A DNA stretch of 64,000 nt from Corynebacterium yudongzhengii (GTDB lineage Bacteria; Actinomycetota; Actinomycetes; Mycobacteriales; Mycobacteriaceae). Position 1 is the first letter of the stretch. The number at the start of each line of letters is the position of its first letter. The stretch spans positions 2,046,001-2,110,000 of the forward strand of contig NZ_CP026947.1 in NCBI RefSeq assembly GCF_003065405.1. The letters run 5' to 3'. The notes under the pieces are model-generated. The model did not search any database and had not been told where the DNA came from. It saw only the letters and a list, made by a program, of their open reading frames with translations. A program made the translations under genes and the position numbers. This document shows positions 42,219 through 50,647 of the stretch, piece after piece.

Positions 42219-43286
42219 TTACTTGACCAGCGAGCGGGCGATCGTGTTGACCACGAAGGTCAGCAGGAACAGCACCAGGCCGGCGGCGATGTAGGCACCC
42301 GCGGAGATCGGGTTGTTGAACTCAGGGGCGGCGTTAGCGATGGCGGTCGCGAACGTGGTGCCGCCTTCCAGCAGGGACCAGCGGAAGTCGGAGGCTGCGG
42401 AGACCACCATGTACAGCGCCATGGTCTCACCGAGAGCGCGGCCCAGACCCAGCATGGAGCCGGCGACGAAGCCGGACCAGCCGAACGGCAGGACGGTCAT
42501 GCGCACGACTTCCCAGCGTGTGGCGCCGAGGGCGAGTGCGGCCTCGATGTGCCCCGGGGGCGTCTGCACGAAGACCTCGCGGGCGGTGGCGGCGATGACC
42601 GGGAGGATCATCACGGCTAGGACCACCCCACCGGTGAAGAGGTTACGGCCGGTCGCGAACGGCGGGGCGCCGTCCCACGCGAACAGGAAGATGTTGGACA
42701 GCCAGCTCTCGTTGATCCAGACGTAGAAGTTCGACAGGAACGGGCCGAGGACCTGCCAGCCCCACAGGCCGTAGACGATCGAGGGGACGGCGGCCAGCAT
42801 GTCGACGATGTAGCCCAGCGGCTTGACCGCCTTCTTCGGGGCGTAGTTCGACAGGAAGATCGCGATGCCGAGTGCCACGGGCATCGCCAAGATCAAGGCG
42901 AAGACCGAGATGAGCACGGTGGCGCCGAAGAGGTTCGGAATACCGAACTGCATCGACTCAGGGGTGGCGGTCTGCCAGGTTCCGTCGAAGGTGAAGAACC
43001 CGAGCAGCCCGCCCTCGTTGCGCCGCAGAGCCGGCACTGCGTTGAGGAGCAGGTAGATACCGATGGCCGCGATGATGACGGTCATCAGTGCCGCGGAAAC
43101 AGTGGACAGGAGCTCGAAGACGCGGTCGCCCGGGCGCTTCACGCCGCTGCCGGACTTGCGCTCTTCGATCTTCTGGGTGTTCTCGGGATGATCGGCTTCC
43201 TCGGTGGGGCCCAGGGTTTGGGTGCGAGCGGAGAGCTGCTCCTCGCCCCGGTCGTTGGAAGCGGAATCCCTAGGGTCGTTAGCCAT
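42219..43286 (-). CDS. pstC: Phosphate ABC transporter permease PstC
   Basis: 355 residues with a long (about 60) polar N-terminus, then six helices. The EAA-like loop is GHIEAALALGATRWEVVRM (about 250-268), and LAAVPSIVYGLWGW is typical of PstC. Heterodimer partner of PstA. The ATG at 43286 has AAGGAAA upstream and lies 153 bp from pstS, with tandem stem-loops between them, so its expression may be lower than that of pstS. Confidence 0.95.
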   Translation of the reverse strand: MANDPRDSASNDRGEEQLSARTQTLGPTEEADHPENTQKIEERKSGSGVKRPGDRVFELLSTVSAALMTVIIAAIGIYLLLNAVPALRRNEGGLLGFFTFDGTWQTATPESMQFGIPNLFGATVLISVFALILAMPVALGIAIFLSNYAPKKAVKPLGYIVDMLAAVPSIVYGLWGWQVLGPFLSNFYVWINESWLSNIFLFAWDGAPPFATGRNLFTGGVVLAVMILPVIAATAREVFVQTPPGHIEAALALGATRWEVVRMTVLPFGWSGFVAGSMLGLGRALGETMALYMVVSAASDFRWSLLEGGTTFATAIANAAPEFNNPISAGAYIAAGLVLFLLTFVVNTIARSLVK

Positions 43287-43349
43287 GAGAAGATTTCCTT
43301 AGGTGCTAAAAAATAATATCCGTATGATCTTTGCGCCACACGTGCAAGC

Positions 43350-43428
43350 GCCCCCAAACGCTCAGAGTCGTTCGGGGGCAGGACGGATCACCACTTTTAA
43401 GGTGATCCGCGGGTCAGGCATTCCTGAC
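43350..43428 (-). promoter_or_regulatory. Three consecutive stem-loops between pstS and pstC
   Basis: In the direction of transcription: GTCAGG-CATT-CCTGAC (43413-43428), then CGGATCACC/GGTGATCCG (43384-43409), then GCCCCC..AACG / CGTTC..GGGGGC (43350-43379). None is followed by a run of T on the minus strand, so they look like mRNA-stabilising or partial-termination structures rather than a full terminator. Confidence 0.6.
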
Positions 43429-43439
43429 GGTGGGAAGAC

Positions 43440-44600
43440 CTAGGCCTCGCCGCCACCGCCGAGGGCGTCGACAGCGGACTGCAGCCGCTCGAGGTGGGTG
43501 CCCTCGACCGGGATGAAGCCACGCTCAGCAACGGCCTCCTGGTTATCCAGGGCGACGTTGAAGAAGTCAGAGACCAGGTTCTGGGTCTCCTCGTCGTAGC
43601 CAGCGGAGCAGACGATGCTGTAGACGGTCAGGATGAGCGGGTAGGAGCCCTCCTGATCCTGGGAGAACAGGGCGTCGGTGTCGACGACCATGTTGTGGCC
43701 CTCTTCCAGGAACTCCAGGCCTTCGAGAGCGGTGTTGACGTTCTCCTCGTTCAGCTCGACCGGGCCGGAACCGAAGTCGATGTTGGCAGCCTCGATGTTG
43801 TCATTCTGGTGAACGAAGTCGTACTCCACGTAGGTGATAGCACCCGGGATGTTGTTGGTCTCGGTGCCAACACCAGCGGAGCCCTGAGCGGAGGAGCCGT
43901 TAGCCGGAACCGGGAAGTTCTCGCCCTCGGAGTCCCAGTTGTCGGTGGCGTTGCTGAGGAAGCGCTGGAAGTTGCCGGAGGTGCCGGACTCATCAGCGCG
44001 GACGATGACGGAGATCTCCTGATCCGGCAGCTCGGCGTCCGGGTTGGCCTCAGCGATGGACTCGTCGTTCCAGTTGGTGACCTCGCCGGAGAAGATGTCG
44101 GCCAGGTTGTCGACGGTCAGGTTCAGATCATCAATGCCATCCAGGTTGTAGGCGATAGCGACCGGACCGATGACCATCGGGAGGTGCCATGCCTCGTTGC
44201 CCTCGCAACGCTCCTGTGCATCAGCAGCCTCTTCCTCGTCCATAGCGGAGTCGGAGCCAGCGAAATCCACCTGGCCGGCGATGAAGTTGGTGCGGCCGGA
44301 GCCGGAGCCGGTGGGGTTGTAGGCCAGGGAAGCACCCTCGACGGTGTCGGAGTAGACAGCGTTGAAAATGGCCATAGCGTTCTGCTGGGAGGAGGCGCCC
44401 TCGCCGACGAGCTCGCCTGTCTGTCCGGACAGACCGTCAGCGCTGGCGGCCTCGCCGCCGCCGTTGGCGGCCTCGCCGCCGCCGTTGGCGCCGGTGTCGC
44501 CGTCGCCGTTGGAGGAGTCATCGCCACAGGCGACGAGAGCGGCGGAGCCCAAGGCCACGACACCCAAGATGGAAGCGGTGCGCTTGAAGTTGCGGATCAC
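43440..44600 (-). CDS. pstS: Phosphate-binding lipoprotein PstS
   Basis: 386-residue extracytoplasmic phosphate receptor. Signal peptide of about 24 residues with a lipobox LVAC at 22-25, so the mature protein is lipid-anchored. A flexible linker of two exact heptapeptides (ANGGGEA) follows, encoded by a 21-bp tandem repeat. Then the periplasmic-binding fold: LVGEGASSQQNAM, NPTGSGSGRTNFI, DESGTSGNFQRFL, and the conserved GSAGVGTETNNIPGAITYVE (given in part). First gene of pstSCAB; probable control by phosphate-response regulator PhoR is inferred from family knowledge, not seen here. Confidence 0.96.
   Translation of the reverse strand: MIRNFKRTASILGVVALGSAALVACGDDSSNGDGDTGANGGGEAANGGGEAASADGLSGQTGELVGEGASSQQNAMAIFNAVYSDTVEGASLAYNPTGSGSGRTNFIAGQVDFAGSDSAMDEEEAADAQERCEGNEAWHLPMVIGPVAIAYNLDGIDDLNLTVDNLADIFSGEVTNWNDESIAEANPDAELPDQEISVIVRADESGTSGNFQRFLSNATDNWDSEGENFPVPANGSSAQGSAGVGTETNNIPGAITYVEYDFVHQNDNIEAANIDFGSGPVELNEENVNTALEGLEFLEEGHNMVVDTDALFSQDQEGSYPLILTVYSIVCSAGYDEETQNLVSDFFNVALDNQEAVAERGFIPVEGTHLERLQSAVDALGGGGEA
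44446..44487 (-). repeat. 21-bp tandem duplication in the pstS linker
   Basis: Two identical 21-base units, 44446-44466 and 44467-44487, each coding for seven residues ANGGGEA of the linker between the lipid anchor and the phosphate-binding domain. Such in-frame repeats can vary in copy number without effect on the fold. Confidence 0.9.
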
Positions 44601-44922
44601 AGAAATTCCCTTTCCGGTGCAGAATCAGTTCGTGACTACACGAGCAACGCCAGAACCCGCATCGGGGAACCGTGACGCGGACGCTGCGGTGAGGGACACC
44701 TGAACAGCACGCATAATGTTGCTCACTGGAAATCAAGCTAACGCCCAGACGTTAACCACAAAGGTCACATTGGGTGAACAGCTAGTTAACAAAAGTATGT
44801 ATACGTCCCGCGCGCACCATCCGCGCTGGTCAGTGACGCTTCAAGCTTTCCCACCTGCTGGGAAAATGTGGGCACCTGCACAATCGGGGTGAGAGATGAG
44901 GCCATAATCACGCCCCCACCAG
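44601..44922 (-). promoter_or_regulatory. pstS upstream region
   Basis: 322 bp between pstS and mshD. It contains two GTTAAC palindromes (44751-44756 and 44785-44790), 34 bases apart, with TTCACCCAATG between them on the minus strand, a plausible place for phosphate-responsive regulator binding. I could not align it to the C. glutamicum PhoR motif. A short stem TTTCCCA/TGGGAAA at 44848-44866 may end the mshD transcript. No gene seen. Confidence 0.4.
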
Positions 44923-45858
44923 TTACCCCCGCTTCGCGTACACGACGTGCTCTTCGGCGATACGGAAGCCGATCTTTTCGTAACGACGCACCGCCGCCTC
45001 GTTATCGTCCTCGACATACAGGATGACCTCGCGCGCTCCCCCGGCACGCAGATGCGCCAGGCCGATCTCCACCACCGGGCCACCGAGCCCCTTGCCGCGG
45101 TAGGCATTCGCCAACCCGACGACGTAGACCTCGCCTTGGCGGTGGTCGTCGGCACCATCGTTACCAGACTGCCATTTCGTCCAGTGAAAACCGGCCAGCT
45201 GCGGACGCTGGTCGCCGGCAGGGGCCTCCCACAGCAGGAGCACGTCCTCGTCCGAGTACCAATCGACCTCCTGGGAGCGGTGCAGACGCTCCATGTCCCA
45301 GCCGCCCTGCTCGGGATGCCAGGAAAACGCGTCATTGTTGACCTCGAGCCAGGCGCGCTCGGCGAAATCTCGACCGTAACGCTCGCTGGCCTCGGCGAGG
45401 TTGGTCACCACATAGCCTTCCGGCACCTCACTGCTGGTGTCTTCCAGCTGCACACCATCGACGGACATGACCAGCAGACGGCGCACAGTGGTCATCTCCT
45501 CCCCCTGCGTCAGCTCGGCCGCCGCCTCGAGGTTGCCGTGCGCCCAGAAGGCGGCGTCGTCGATACCTGCTTGGACCTCGTGGATAAGCCGGGTGCCGAC
45601 GCCGCGCCGCCGGTAGCGCGGCGCCACGGCCAGCTCGACGTCGGTGCCGGTCACCGCCGCCACGCCCGCGAGCTCACCGTCGATCTCGGCGACCAGGTGG
45701 CGGTGCTCGAGGCGCGCGTCATCGATGCCGAGAACGAACTGCTCGCTGAACGCCTCCACACCGTCCGCCTCGTGGCAGGCCGCGAGAAGGCGGTGCGCCG
45801 CAGCGGCGCGTTCGGCGTCGTCGGAAAGTGTCGTCCAGGTTAGTATCGCTTCGCTCAT
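44923..45858 (-). CDS. mshD: Mycothiol synthase MshD (two GNAT domains)
   Basis: Last step of mycothiol synthesis: acetylation of the cysteinyl amine of Cys-GlcN-Ins. 311 residues with two tandem GNAT domains: the first around RYRRRGVGTRLIHEVQ (about residue 82-97), the second with VVGLANAYRGKGLGGPVVEIGL (about 250-268, given in two pieces as VVGLANAYRGKGLGG and PVVEIGL) and ending HVVYAKRG, typical of MshD. The ATG at 45858 is six bases from a TAGGGT -10, so a leaderless mRNA is likely. It diverges from the LmeA-like gene, only 30 bp away. Position next to pstS is as in C. glutamicum. Confidence 0.94.
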   Translation of the reverse strand: MSEAILTWTTLSDDAERAAAAHRLLAACHEADGVEAFSEQFVLGIDDARLEHRHLVAEIDGELAGVAAVTGTDVELAVAPRYRRRGVGTRLIHEVQAGIDDAAFWAHGNLEAAAELTQGEEMTTVRRLLVMSVDGVQLEDTSSEVPEGYVVTNLAEASERYGRDFAERAWLEVNNDAFSWHPEQGGWDMERLHRSQEVDWYSDEDVLLLWEAPAGDQRPQLAGFHWTKWQSGNDGADDHRQGEVYVVGLANAYRGKGLGGPVVEIGLAHLRAGGAREVILYVEDDNEAAVRRYEKIGFRIAEEHVVYAKRG

Positions 45859-45888
45859 GCCCCCACCCTATCGGGTAAAAATGAGGTG

Positions 45889-46737
45889 ATGAGTTCTCGT
45901 GCTGTGACCACCGCAAACCGCCTGCGCCCGTGGCAGCGTCGCCTGCTGGGTGGCGTCGTCGGCGTGGCCGTGGCAGCCGGTGCCGTGTGGGTGGTGGATT
46001 CGGCGATCGCGATGCGGGTGGAGGCGAAGCTCTCCGGCGCGGTCGAGGAATCCGCCAACCTGTCCGTCTCGCCGGATACCTATGTCGGCGGCACGCCCTA
46101 CCTCGGCGCGGCACTGTTCGGGGAGATCCCGATGATGAGCGTACAATCGCTGGACCTGTCGGTCGAAGGACTCGGCATCGTCAACGCACGCACCGAGCTC
46201 TCCGGCATCGAAGTCACCCCCGGCCAGGTGCTCAGCGGCAACTTCGAAGGCGCGCCGACCGAACTGCTCAAACGGGAAATCTCGCTCGACGGCGTGGCCT
46301 TCGGGCAGCTGCTCGGCATCACGGACCTCGATATCGCCAACCCCTACGACATCTCCCCCGGCGGCGGGGTCGCCTCGGAGGCACAGCTGACCGGCACGCC
46401 GCCGGGTTTCGACGACCCCGTCACCGTCCTCGTCGACCTCCGGCTGCGCGGGCCGATGTTCGTCATGACGGTCAAAGACATCCTCGACGCCCCCGAAGGC
46501 CGCATCGACGAGGTCACGGAGACCTTCACCTACACGATGGACACCCGCCAACTGCCACTTCAGCGCCCGGCCTCCCAGGTGCAGATGTCCGGCGGGTCCA
46601 TCATCTTCGAATCCGAGCGCCAAGCCTTCGAACTCGAACTCGGCCTGCTCGCCCCGCTCGATACCGGCGCGGCCGACGACCCCGAAACCGCCGCCTGGAA
46701 GAACGCGGATGATATCGCCACCGACGGCGGACGATAA
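45889..46737 (+). CDS. LmeA-like DUF2993 phospholipid-binding protein
   Basis: 282 residues: short cytoplasmic start with one membrane helix (about residues 20-40, LLGGVVGVAVAAGAVWVVD), then an extracytoplasmic domain of the DUF2993 family. LmeA of mycobacteria, in this family, binds phospholipid and is needed for mannan elongation of lipomannan. Its signatures are the DTYVGGTPYLGAALFGEIP strand-turn and DGVAFGQLLGITDLDIANPY. The start is ATG at 45889; the frame also opens at GTG 45886, but a TAAAAA-like -10 six to seven bases before the ATG supports leaderless use. The function in corynebacteria is by analogy only. Confidence 0.8.
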   Translation: MSSRAVTTANRLRPWQRRLLGGVVGVAVAAGAVWVVDSAIAMRVEAKLSGAVEESANLSVSPDTYVGGTPYLGAALFGEIPMMSVQSLDLSVEGLGIVNARTELSGIEVTPGQVLSGNFEGAPTELLKREISLDGVAFGQLLGITDLDIANPYDISPGGGVASEAQLTGTPPGFDDPVTVLVDLRLRGPMFVMTVKDILDAPEGRIDEVTETFTYTMDTRQLPLQRPASQVQMSGGSIIFESERQAFELELGLLAPLDTGAADDPETAAWKNADDIATDGGR

Positions 46738-46747
46738 GCTAGTGGCC

Positions 46748-47449
46748 ATGACGAATCACGAGCACGAGGAGAACCCGTCCGTCGACACGCCGGCCGACGC
46801 CGCGGCCGCCGGCAACAACCGCCGCCCCGGCGCGCTTGACGGCAACGAAGCCGTGAACCTGGCTGCCGAGCAGTCCAAGTCCACGGCGCACCGCAACATC
46901 CCGCCGCTCAACCTGGATGAGCTGCCCGTGCCAGACGACACCGCCAACCTGCGCCACGGCCCGAGCCTCAACGATGCGCTCCTCGCACTGTTGCCGCTCG
47001 TCGGCGTGTGGCGCGGGGAAGGCCAGGCCATCGAAAACGGTGAGGAGTTCGCCTTCGGCCAGCAGATCATCTTCGCCCACGACGGCGAGGACTACCTCAC
47101 CTACGAGTCCCGGCTGTGGCGACTCGATGAAAACGGCCAATCCACCGGCCCCGACCAGCGCGAAACCGGCTTCTGGCGGATCTCCGCAAGGGACGAGATC
47201 GAGGTGATCACCTGCCTGTCCACCGGAGCCGTCGAAATCATGTACGGCAAGCCCTACAACGAGCGCGCCTGGGAAATCTCTTCCGCCTCCACCATGGTCA
47301 CCGAGCAAGGACCGAAAAACCTCGGCCCCGGCAAGCGCCTGTTCGGCCTGATGCCCAACAACAACCTCGGCTGGGTCGACGAACGCGCCGACGACACCGG
47401 CGAACTCTCCCCGCACCTCTCCGCGCAGCTCAAGCGGATCGCGGGGTAG
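46748..47449 (+). CDS. Nitrobindin-like FABP-family heme-binding protein
   Basis: 233 residues. A polar, disordered N-terminus of about 75 residues precedes a beta-barrel of the THAP4/nitrobindin family (DUF1794). Family marks are VGVWRGEGQA (the GxWxGxG motif, about residue 85-94), the QQIIFAHDGEDYLTYESR strands, and a C-terminal HLSAQLKRI whose His is the position of the axial heme ligand. Nitrobindins bind heme and nitric oxide. The ATG at 46748 follows TAAGCT and seven bases (leaderless). It follows the LmeA-like gene by 10 bp and may be co-regulated. Confidence 0.85.
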   Translation: MTNHEHEENPSVDTPADAAAAGNNRRPGALDGNEAVNLAAEQSKSTAHRNIPPLNLDELPVPDDTANLRHGPSLNDALLALLPLVGVWRGEGQAIENGEEFAFGQQIIFAHDGEDYLTYESRLWRLDENGQSTGPDQRETGFWRISARDEIEVITCLSTGAVEIMYGKPYNERAWEISSASTMVTEQGPKNLGPGKRLFGLMPNNNLGWVDERADDTGELSPHLSAQLKRIAG

Positions 47450-47479
47450 CTGTTAGCGGGTCTTTCTGGCGGCGCGGGG

Positions 47480-47566
47480 GCGCACGAAAGGACTGCTGGT
47501 TTCGACTTCGTTTCGACTTCACGAGACTCGTTTAGGGGTACCTCCTTTCGACCAGCGTTAACGCGC
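47480..47566. repeat. GGTCGAAA-type palindromic repeat, copy B (inverted)
   Basis: On the minus strand it begins GCGCGTTAACGCTGGTCGAAA and continues GGAGGTACCCCTAAACGAGTC, almost identical to the left arm of copy D, so B and D are in opposite orientation. The distal arm is reduced to CTTTCGTGCGC. 87 bp. Confidence 0.8.
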
Positions 47567-47684
47567 TATAGCCGAGAGGGTCTCGCTGGCTGCGGGCGTT
47601 TTGCGGGAGAGGCGGATGGGGCCGGTGGGGCGACAGATCCACGGAGTCGCGCGCCTGCCCGGCCGTGCGCTCATGGTGCACTAT

Positions 47685-47768
47685 CGCTGGTCGAATTCAC
47701 CCTCACTGAAAGGAGTGCTGGTTTCGACCGCGCGGGGCTCGTTTCTATAGGGGTGAATTCGACCAGCG
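47685..47768. repeat. GGTCGAAA-type palindromic repeat, copy C with perfect 17-bp ends
   Basis: The ends CGCTGGTCGAATTCACC and GGTGAATTCGACCAGCG are a perfect 17-base inverted repeat; outside them CATGGTGC / GCACCATG continues the symmetry. Interior: AAAGGAGTGCTGGTTTCGACC and GCTCGTTTCTATAGG. It is the best preserved copy, and the clearest evidence that the whole unit is one palindrome of 84 bp (about 122 bp with the outer arms). Confidence 0.9.
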
Positions 47769-47934
47769 CAAACGCACCATGCGCGCTGTGACGGCGGTGA
47801 GCGCGAGGCTAGGGACCGCGGTGTCCCACCAGCCCCTTTCGCCCCAGCGGTCTCATACGAAGGCCCGTGCCCGCTTTTCGGCACAGTTCTGCCCCTACTG
47901 TTCCGCAAAAGCCAGGACAGGTAACCACACTCTC

Positions 47935-48043
47935 CATGCCGCGATAGTGCTGGTCGAAAGGAGGTGCCCCTAAACGAGTCCCACGCGGTCGAAAGGGCGC
48001 GCCCTTTCGACCGGCTCCTTTCGACAAGCGTAAACGCAACATG
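47935..48043. repeat. GGTCGAAA-type palindromic repeat, copy D with an inner 26-bp palindrome
   Basis: Outer ends CATGCCGCGATAGTGCTGG and the complement of CAAGCGTAAACGCAACATG match each other loosely, and GGTCGAAAGGAG pairs with CTCCTTTCGAC. In the centre lies a perfect 26-base palindrome (47987-48012) of two GGTCGAAAGGGCG halves. A full copy of 109 bp. Confidence 0.88.
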
Positions 48044-48099
48044 CTCACGCGCCCGAAACGCACACGAAACGCCCCCAAAACACCAGCCCACAGAAACCC

Positions 48100-48984
48100 C
48101 TACCCCGCGGTCAACGCCTCCTCGATGAGCGCGCGGATCTCCGTGTCGTGCTGACCGGCGGGAAGCTCGTGGCCGTCGATCGCGCGGACGCGGGCGCCGC
48201 GTCGGGTAGAGCTTAAGAGCCAGACGGAGTCGGCGGAGAGGAGGTCGTCGATAAGCAACTTCTTCTCCTTCACCTTGCGCCCCTGAGCGTGGGCGGCGGC
48301 GAAGAGCGCTGCCTGGCTGGTGCTGACCAGCACGCCGCGTCCGGCCGGCGGGGTACGCAACGCACCGGAGCGGCTGACCACGATCACCGTCGAGGTCGCG
48401 CCTTCTAAGACGCGGTCGTCCTCGACGAAGATGACGTCGTCGAAGCCGCGCGCCCGGGCGTGTCGCACGGCCGCCATGGTCGTGGCGTAGTTGAGCGACT
48501 TCGCCCCTTGCGGCAGCCATTCCGGCACGTGCTCGTCCTCGACAATGCGGTAGCCGCGCCCGGTGGTCATCACGGTGACGCCGTTGTCGCGCTGCCCACG
48601 CACCGTCTCACTGATGGGGGTGGCGACCATCCAGGCCGTCGGCACCCCGGCGCTCGCCCGTCCCCGCGAGAGCGTCCACGTGCACCGCGCCTCCACGCCT
48701 TCGTGCCGGTCCTCCCATTCCTCGGCGAGCTGGAGGGCCGCCCGCTCCCAGTGCTCAGTGTCGATCGGCCCGAGCCCGAACTGTTCGGCGGAGCGGGCGA
48801 AGCGCTGCGCATGCCGCGCGAGGTTCGCCGGGCGACCACCGCTTAGCAGCAGCGTCTCGACGACACCGTCGCCTCGGGTGACGGCGGCGTCGTCAAAGAA
48901 GACGTGCGGCAGGTTGGGATTGTGCCAGCGCACCGAACCGCCGAAGGGTTCGATGATGTAAATGAGCGGATCGATTCGGGTCAT
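48100..48984 (-). CDS. pabC: Aminodeoxychorismate lyase-like class IV aminotransferase (PabC)
   Basis: 294 residues of the class IV PLP aminotransferase fold. The PLP lysine is in PQGAKSLNYATTM (about residue 167), and VIFVEDDRVLEGATSTVIVV carries the conserved E-G-A-T-S motif. 4-amino-4-deoxychorismate lyase makes p-aminobenzoate for folate; branched-chain aminotransferases look alike, so the exact role is inferred. The N-terminus TRGDGVVETLLLSGG fits the lyase. The ATG at 48984 has AGGTGAGG upstream; a GTG at 48993 is the alternative. Divergent from ygfZ, whose product binds folate. Confidence 0.85.
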   Translation of the reverse strand: MTRIDPLIYIIEPFGGSVRWHNPNLPHVFFDDAAVTRGDGVVETLLLSGGRPANLARHAQRFARSAEQFGLGPIDTEHWERAALQLAEEWEDRHEGVEARCTWTLSRGRASAGVPTAWMVATPISETVRGQRDNGVTVMTTGRGYRIVEDEHVPEWLPQGAKSLNYATTMAAVRHARARGFDDVIFVEDDRVLEGATSTVIVVSRSGALRTPPAGRGVLVSTSQAALFAAAHAQGRKVKEKKLLIDDLLSADSVWLLSSTRRGARVRAIDGHELPAGQHDTEIRALIEEALTAG

Positions 48985-49081
48985 GAACCTCACCTGGAGT
49001 CTGAAACGTCAGTGGATCAGCCGGCACAGCACACCGGCCTACCTTGAATTATGCCCCTTGCTTGCCATTACGATGAACGGT

Positions 49082-50194
49082 GTGAGCGATCAAGACAACA
49101 CAGCAGCCCAGTACCGTTCTCCCCTTCTGCCGACGCCGGGGGCGGTGACGTTCCAGGGTGTCGACGACCTGCTCGACACCGAAGGCGTTGCCTGGCACTA
49201 CGGCGACCCGCTGACGGAGCAGCGGCGGGCGCACCGTGAGCCGGTGGCGATCGATCGCTCGCAGCGCCGCGTCCTCGCGGTCACCGGCGACGACGCACCC
49301 GAGTTCCTCAACAACCTGCTGTCGCAGAAGCTCGACGATGTCGCCGACGGATACTCGGCCTCCGCCCTCGATTTGGATATCCAGGGCCATATCCTGCATC
49401 ACGCGGATATCACCAAGGTGGAGGGCTCCTACTATCTGGACGTCCCATCGCGGCAGACAGAAAGCCTGAAGAAGTTCCTCGAGCAGATGGTCTTCTGGTC
49501 GCAGGTGGAGATCACCGAGACGGATCTAGCGATCGTCACAGTGCTCGGTGAGGGAGATATCGACGTCCCCGAGGCCCGCTTTGTCCGCGACGTCGACTGG
49601 TCGGCGGTACGCCGTCGCGATCTCGCGTTGCCGCGCACGGCCCTGAAAAGCGCGTTGAACAGCGCTGGGCTGCCACTGTCGGGGCTGATGAGCTTCACCG
49701 CCGAGCGCGTGCGCGCGGTCGAGCCGGAGCTCGGCGTTGATCTCGATAACCGCGCCATCCCGCACGAAGTACCGAACTTCATCGCCCGCGGCGGGCGCGC
49801 GGCGGCCGTCCACCTCAACAAGGGGTGCTACCGCGGCCAGGAGACCGTCGCCCGGGTGGAGAACTTAGGGCAGTCGCCGCGGCTTTTGGTGACGCTGCAG
49901 CTCGACGGCTCGGCGTTCGACGAGCCGCTGCCCGGCGATGCCATCGCCATAAAGTCCGGGGGACGGGCGATCGGGCGCGTCGGCACCGTGGTGCACGACT
50001 GCGACTACGGGCCGATCGCTTTGGCGCTCGTGAAGCGCAGCGCGTTGAAGAACCCCCAACTCGTGATCACCCCCGCTGAGGACTCTGGGCGCGGCGAGGT
50101 CGCCGCGACCGTCGATCCGGATTCTTTACCCACCGACGAGGGGGTTCGCGCTGGCCGCGCGGCCGTAAACCGGTTGCGCAACCCCGAAAACTGA
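49082..50194 (+). CDS. ygfZ: YgfZ/GcvT-domain folate-binding iron-sulfur maintenance protein
   Basis: 370 residues with a GcvT-like fold (about residues 60-350). The diagnostic KGCYRGQETVARV motif is at about residues 247-260. In E. coli, YgfZ uses folate to support iron-sulfur enzymes. The GTG at 49082 is seven bases behind TACGAT, as in leaderless mRNAs; an ATG at 49073 adds three residues. It is divergent from the pabC-like gene, and that pairing is common in actinobacteria. Followed by a small DUF3073 gene. Confidence 0.92.
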   Translation: MSDQDNTAAQYRSPLLPTPGAVTFQGVDDLLDTEGVAWHYGDPLTEQRRAHREPVAIDRSQRRVLAVTGDDAPEFLNNLLSQKLDDVADGYSASALDLDIQGHILHHADITKVEGSYYLDVPSRQTESLKKFLEQMVFWSQVEITETDLAIVTVLGEGDIDVPEARFVRDVDWSAVRRRDLALPRTALKSALNSAGLPLSGLMSFTAERVRAVEPELGVDLDNRAIPHEVPNFIARGGRAAAVHLNKGCYRGQETVARVENLGQSPRLLVTLQLDGSAFDEPLPGDAIAIKSGGRAIGRVGTVVHDCDYGPIALALVKRSALKNPQLVITPAEDSGRGEVAATVDPDSLPTDEGVRAGRAAVNRLRNPEN

Positions 50195-50337
50195 CGCTTA
50201 TCGACGCCCCGTAGCCACCCGGCTACGCATTCGCGTCCCAAATTAGCTATTGTGTGTGGCAGGATTACGCACAATAAGACAGTCGATGGGCCATCCGAAT
50301 TCCCTGGATCGGTCCCAAACCTCAAGGGGGTCAGGCC

Positions 50338-50526
50338 ATGGGTCGCGGTCGCGCCAAAGCAAAGCAGACCAAGGTTGCTCGCCAGCTGAAGTACAACTCT
50401 CCCGAGATGGATCTGGATTCTCTCCAGCGTGAACTCGCCGGGAAGAAACCGCAGCGGGACGAGGATGATTCCTACGATGATGACTACTCCCAGTACGAAG
50501 ACTGGGACGAGGACGATCGTCGCTGA
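50338..50526 (+). CDS. DUF3073 small protein
   Basis: 62 residues with a basic, conserved N-terminus MGRGRAKAKQTKVARQLKY and an acidic C-terminus (DEDDSYDDDYSQYEDWDEDD). This is the actinobacterial DUF3073 family of unknown function, usually beside purM. Start ATG 50338 behind GGGGGTCAGG. A strong terminator follows. The bipolar charge suggests nucleic-acid or ribosome contacts, which is only a guess. Confidence 0.9.
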   Translation: MGRGRAKAKQTKVARQLKYNSPEMDLDSLQRELAGKKPQRDEDDSYDDDYSQYEDWDEDDRR

Positions 50527-50588
50527 CTTTCTCGCCTCATATTTCTACTCGGTCGGACGACCTTATCCTGCGTCCTGACCGGTGAAAG

Positions 50589-50638
50589 CACCTCCGCCCC
50601 GTCGCCGCTAGCGCGGTGCACGGGGCAGAGGTGTTTTT
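50589..50638 (+). terminator. Terminator behind the DUF3073 gene
   Basis: CACCTC-GCCCCGT paired with ACGGGGC-GAGGTG, followed by TTTTTC. It stops plus-strand transcription before the convergent purM. Confidence 0.9.
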
Positions 50639-50647
50639 CCTGCCGTT

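Larger units (their letters stand above)
47450..48099. other. Intergenic region holding three palindromic repeats, no gene
   Basis: 650 bp between the nitrobindin-like gene and pabC-like. It contains repeat copies B, C and D (separate entries). The remaining sequence has no frame with a family match. Confidence 0.8.
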
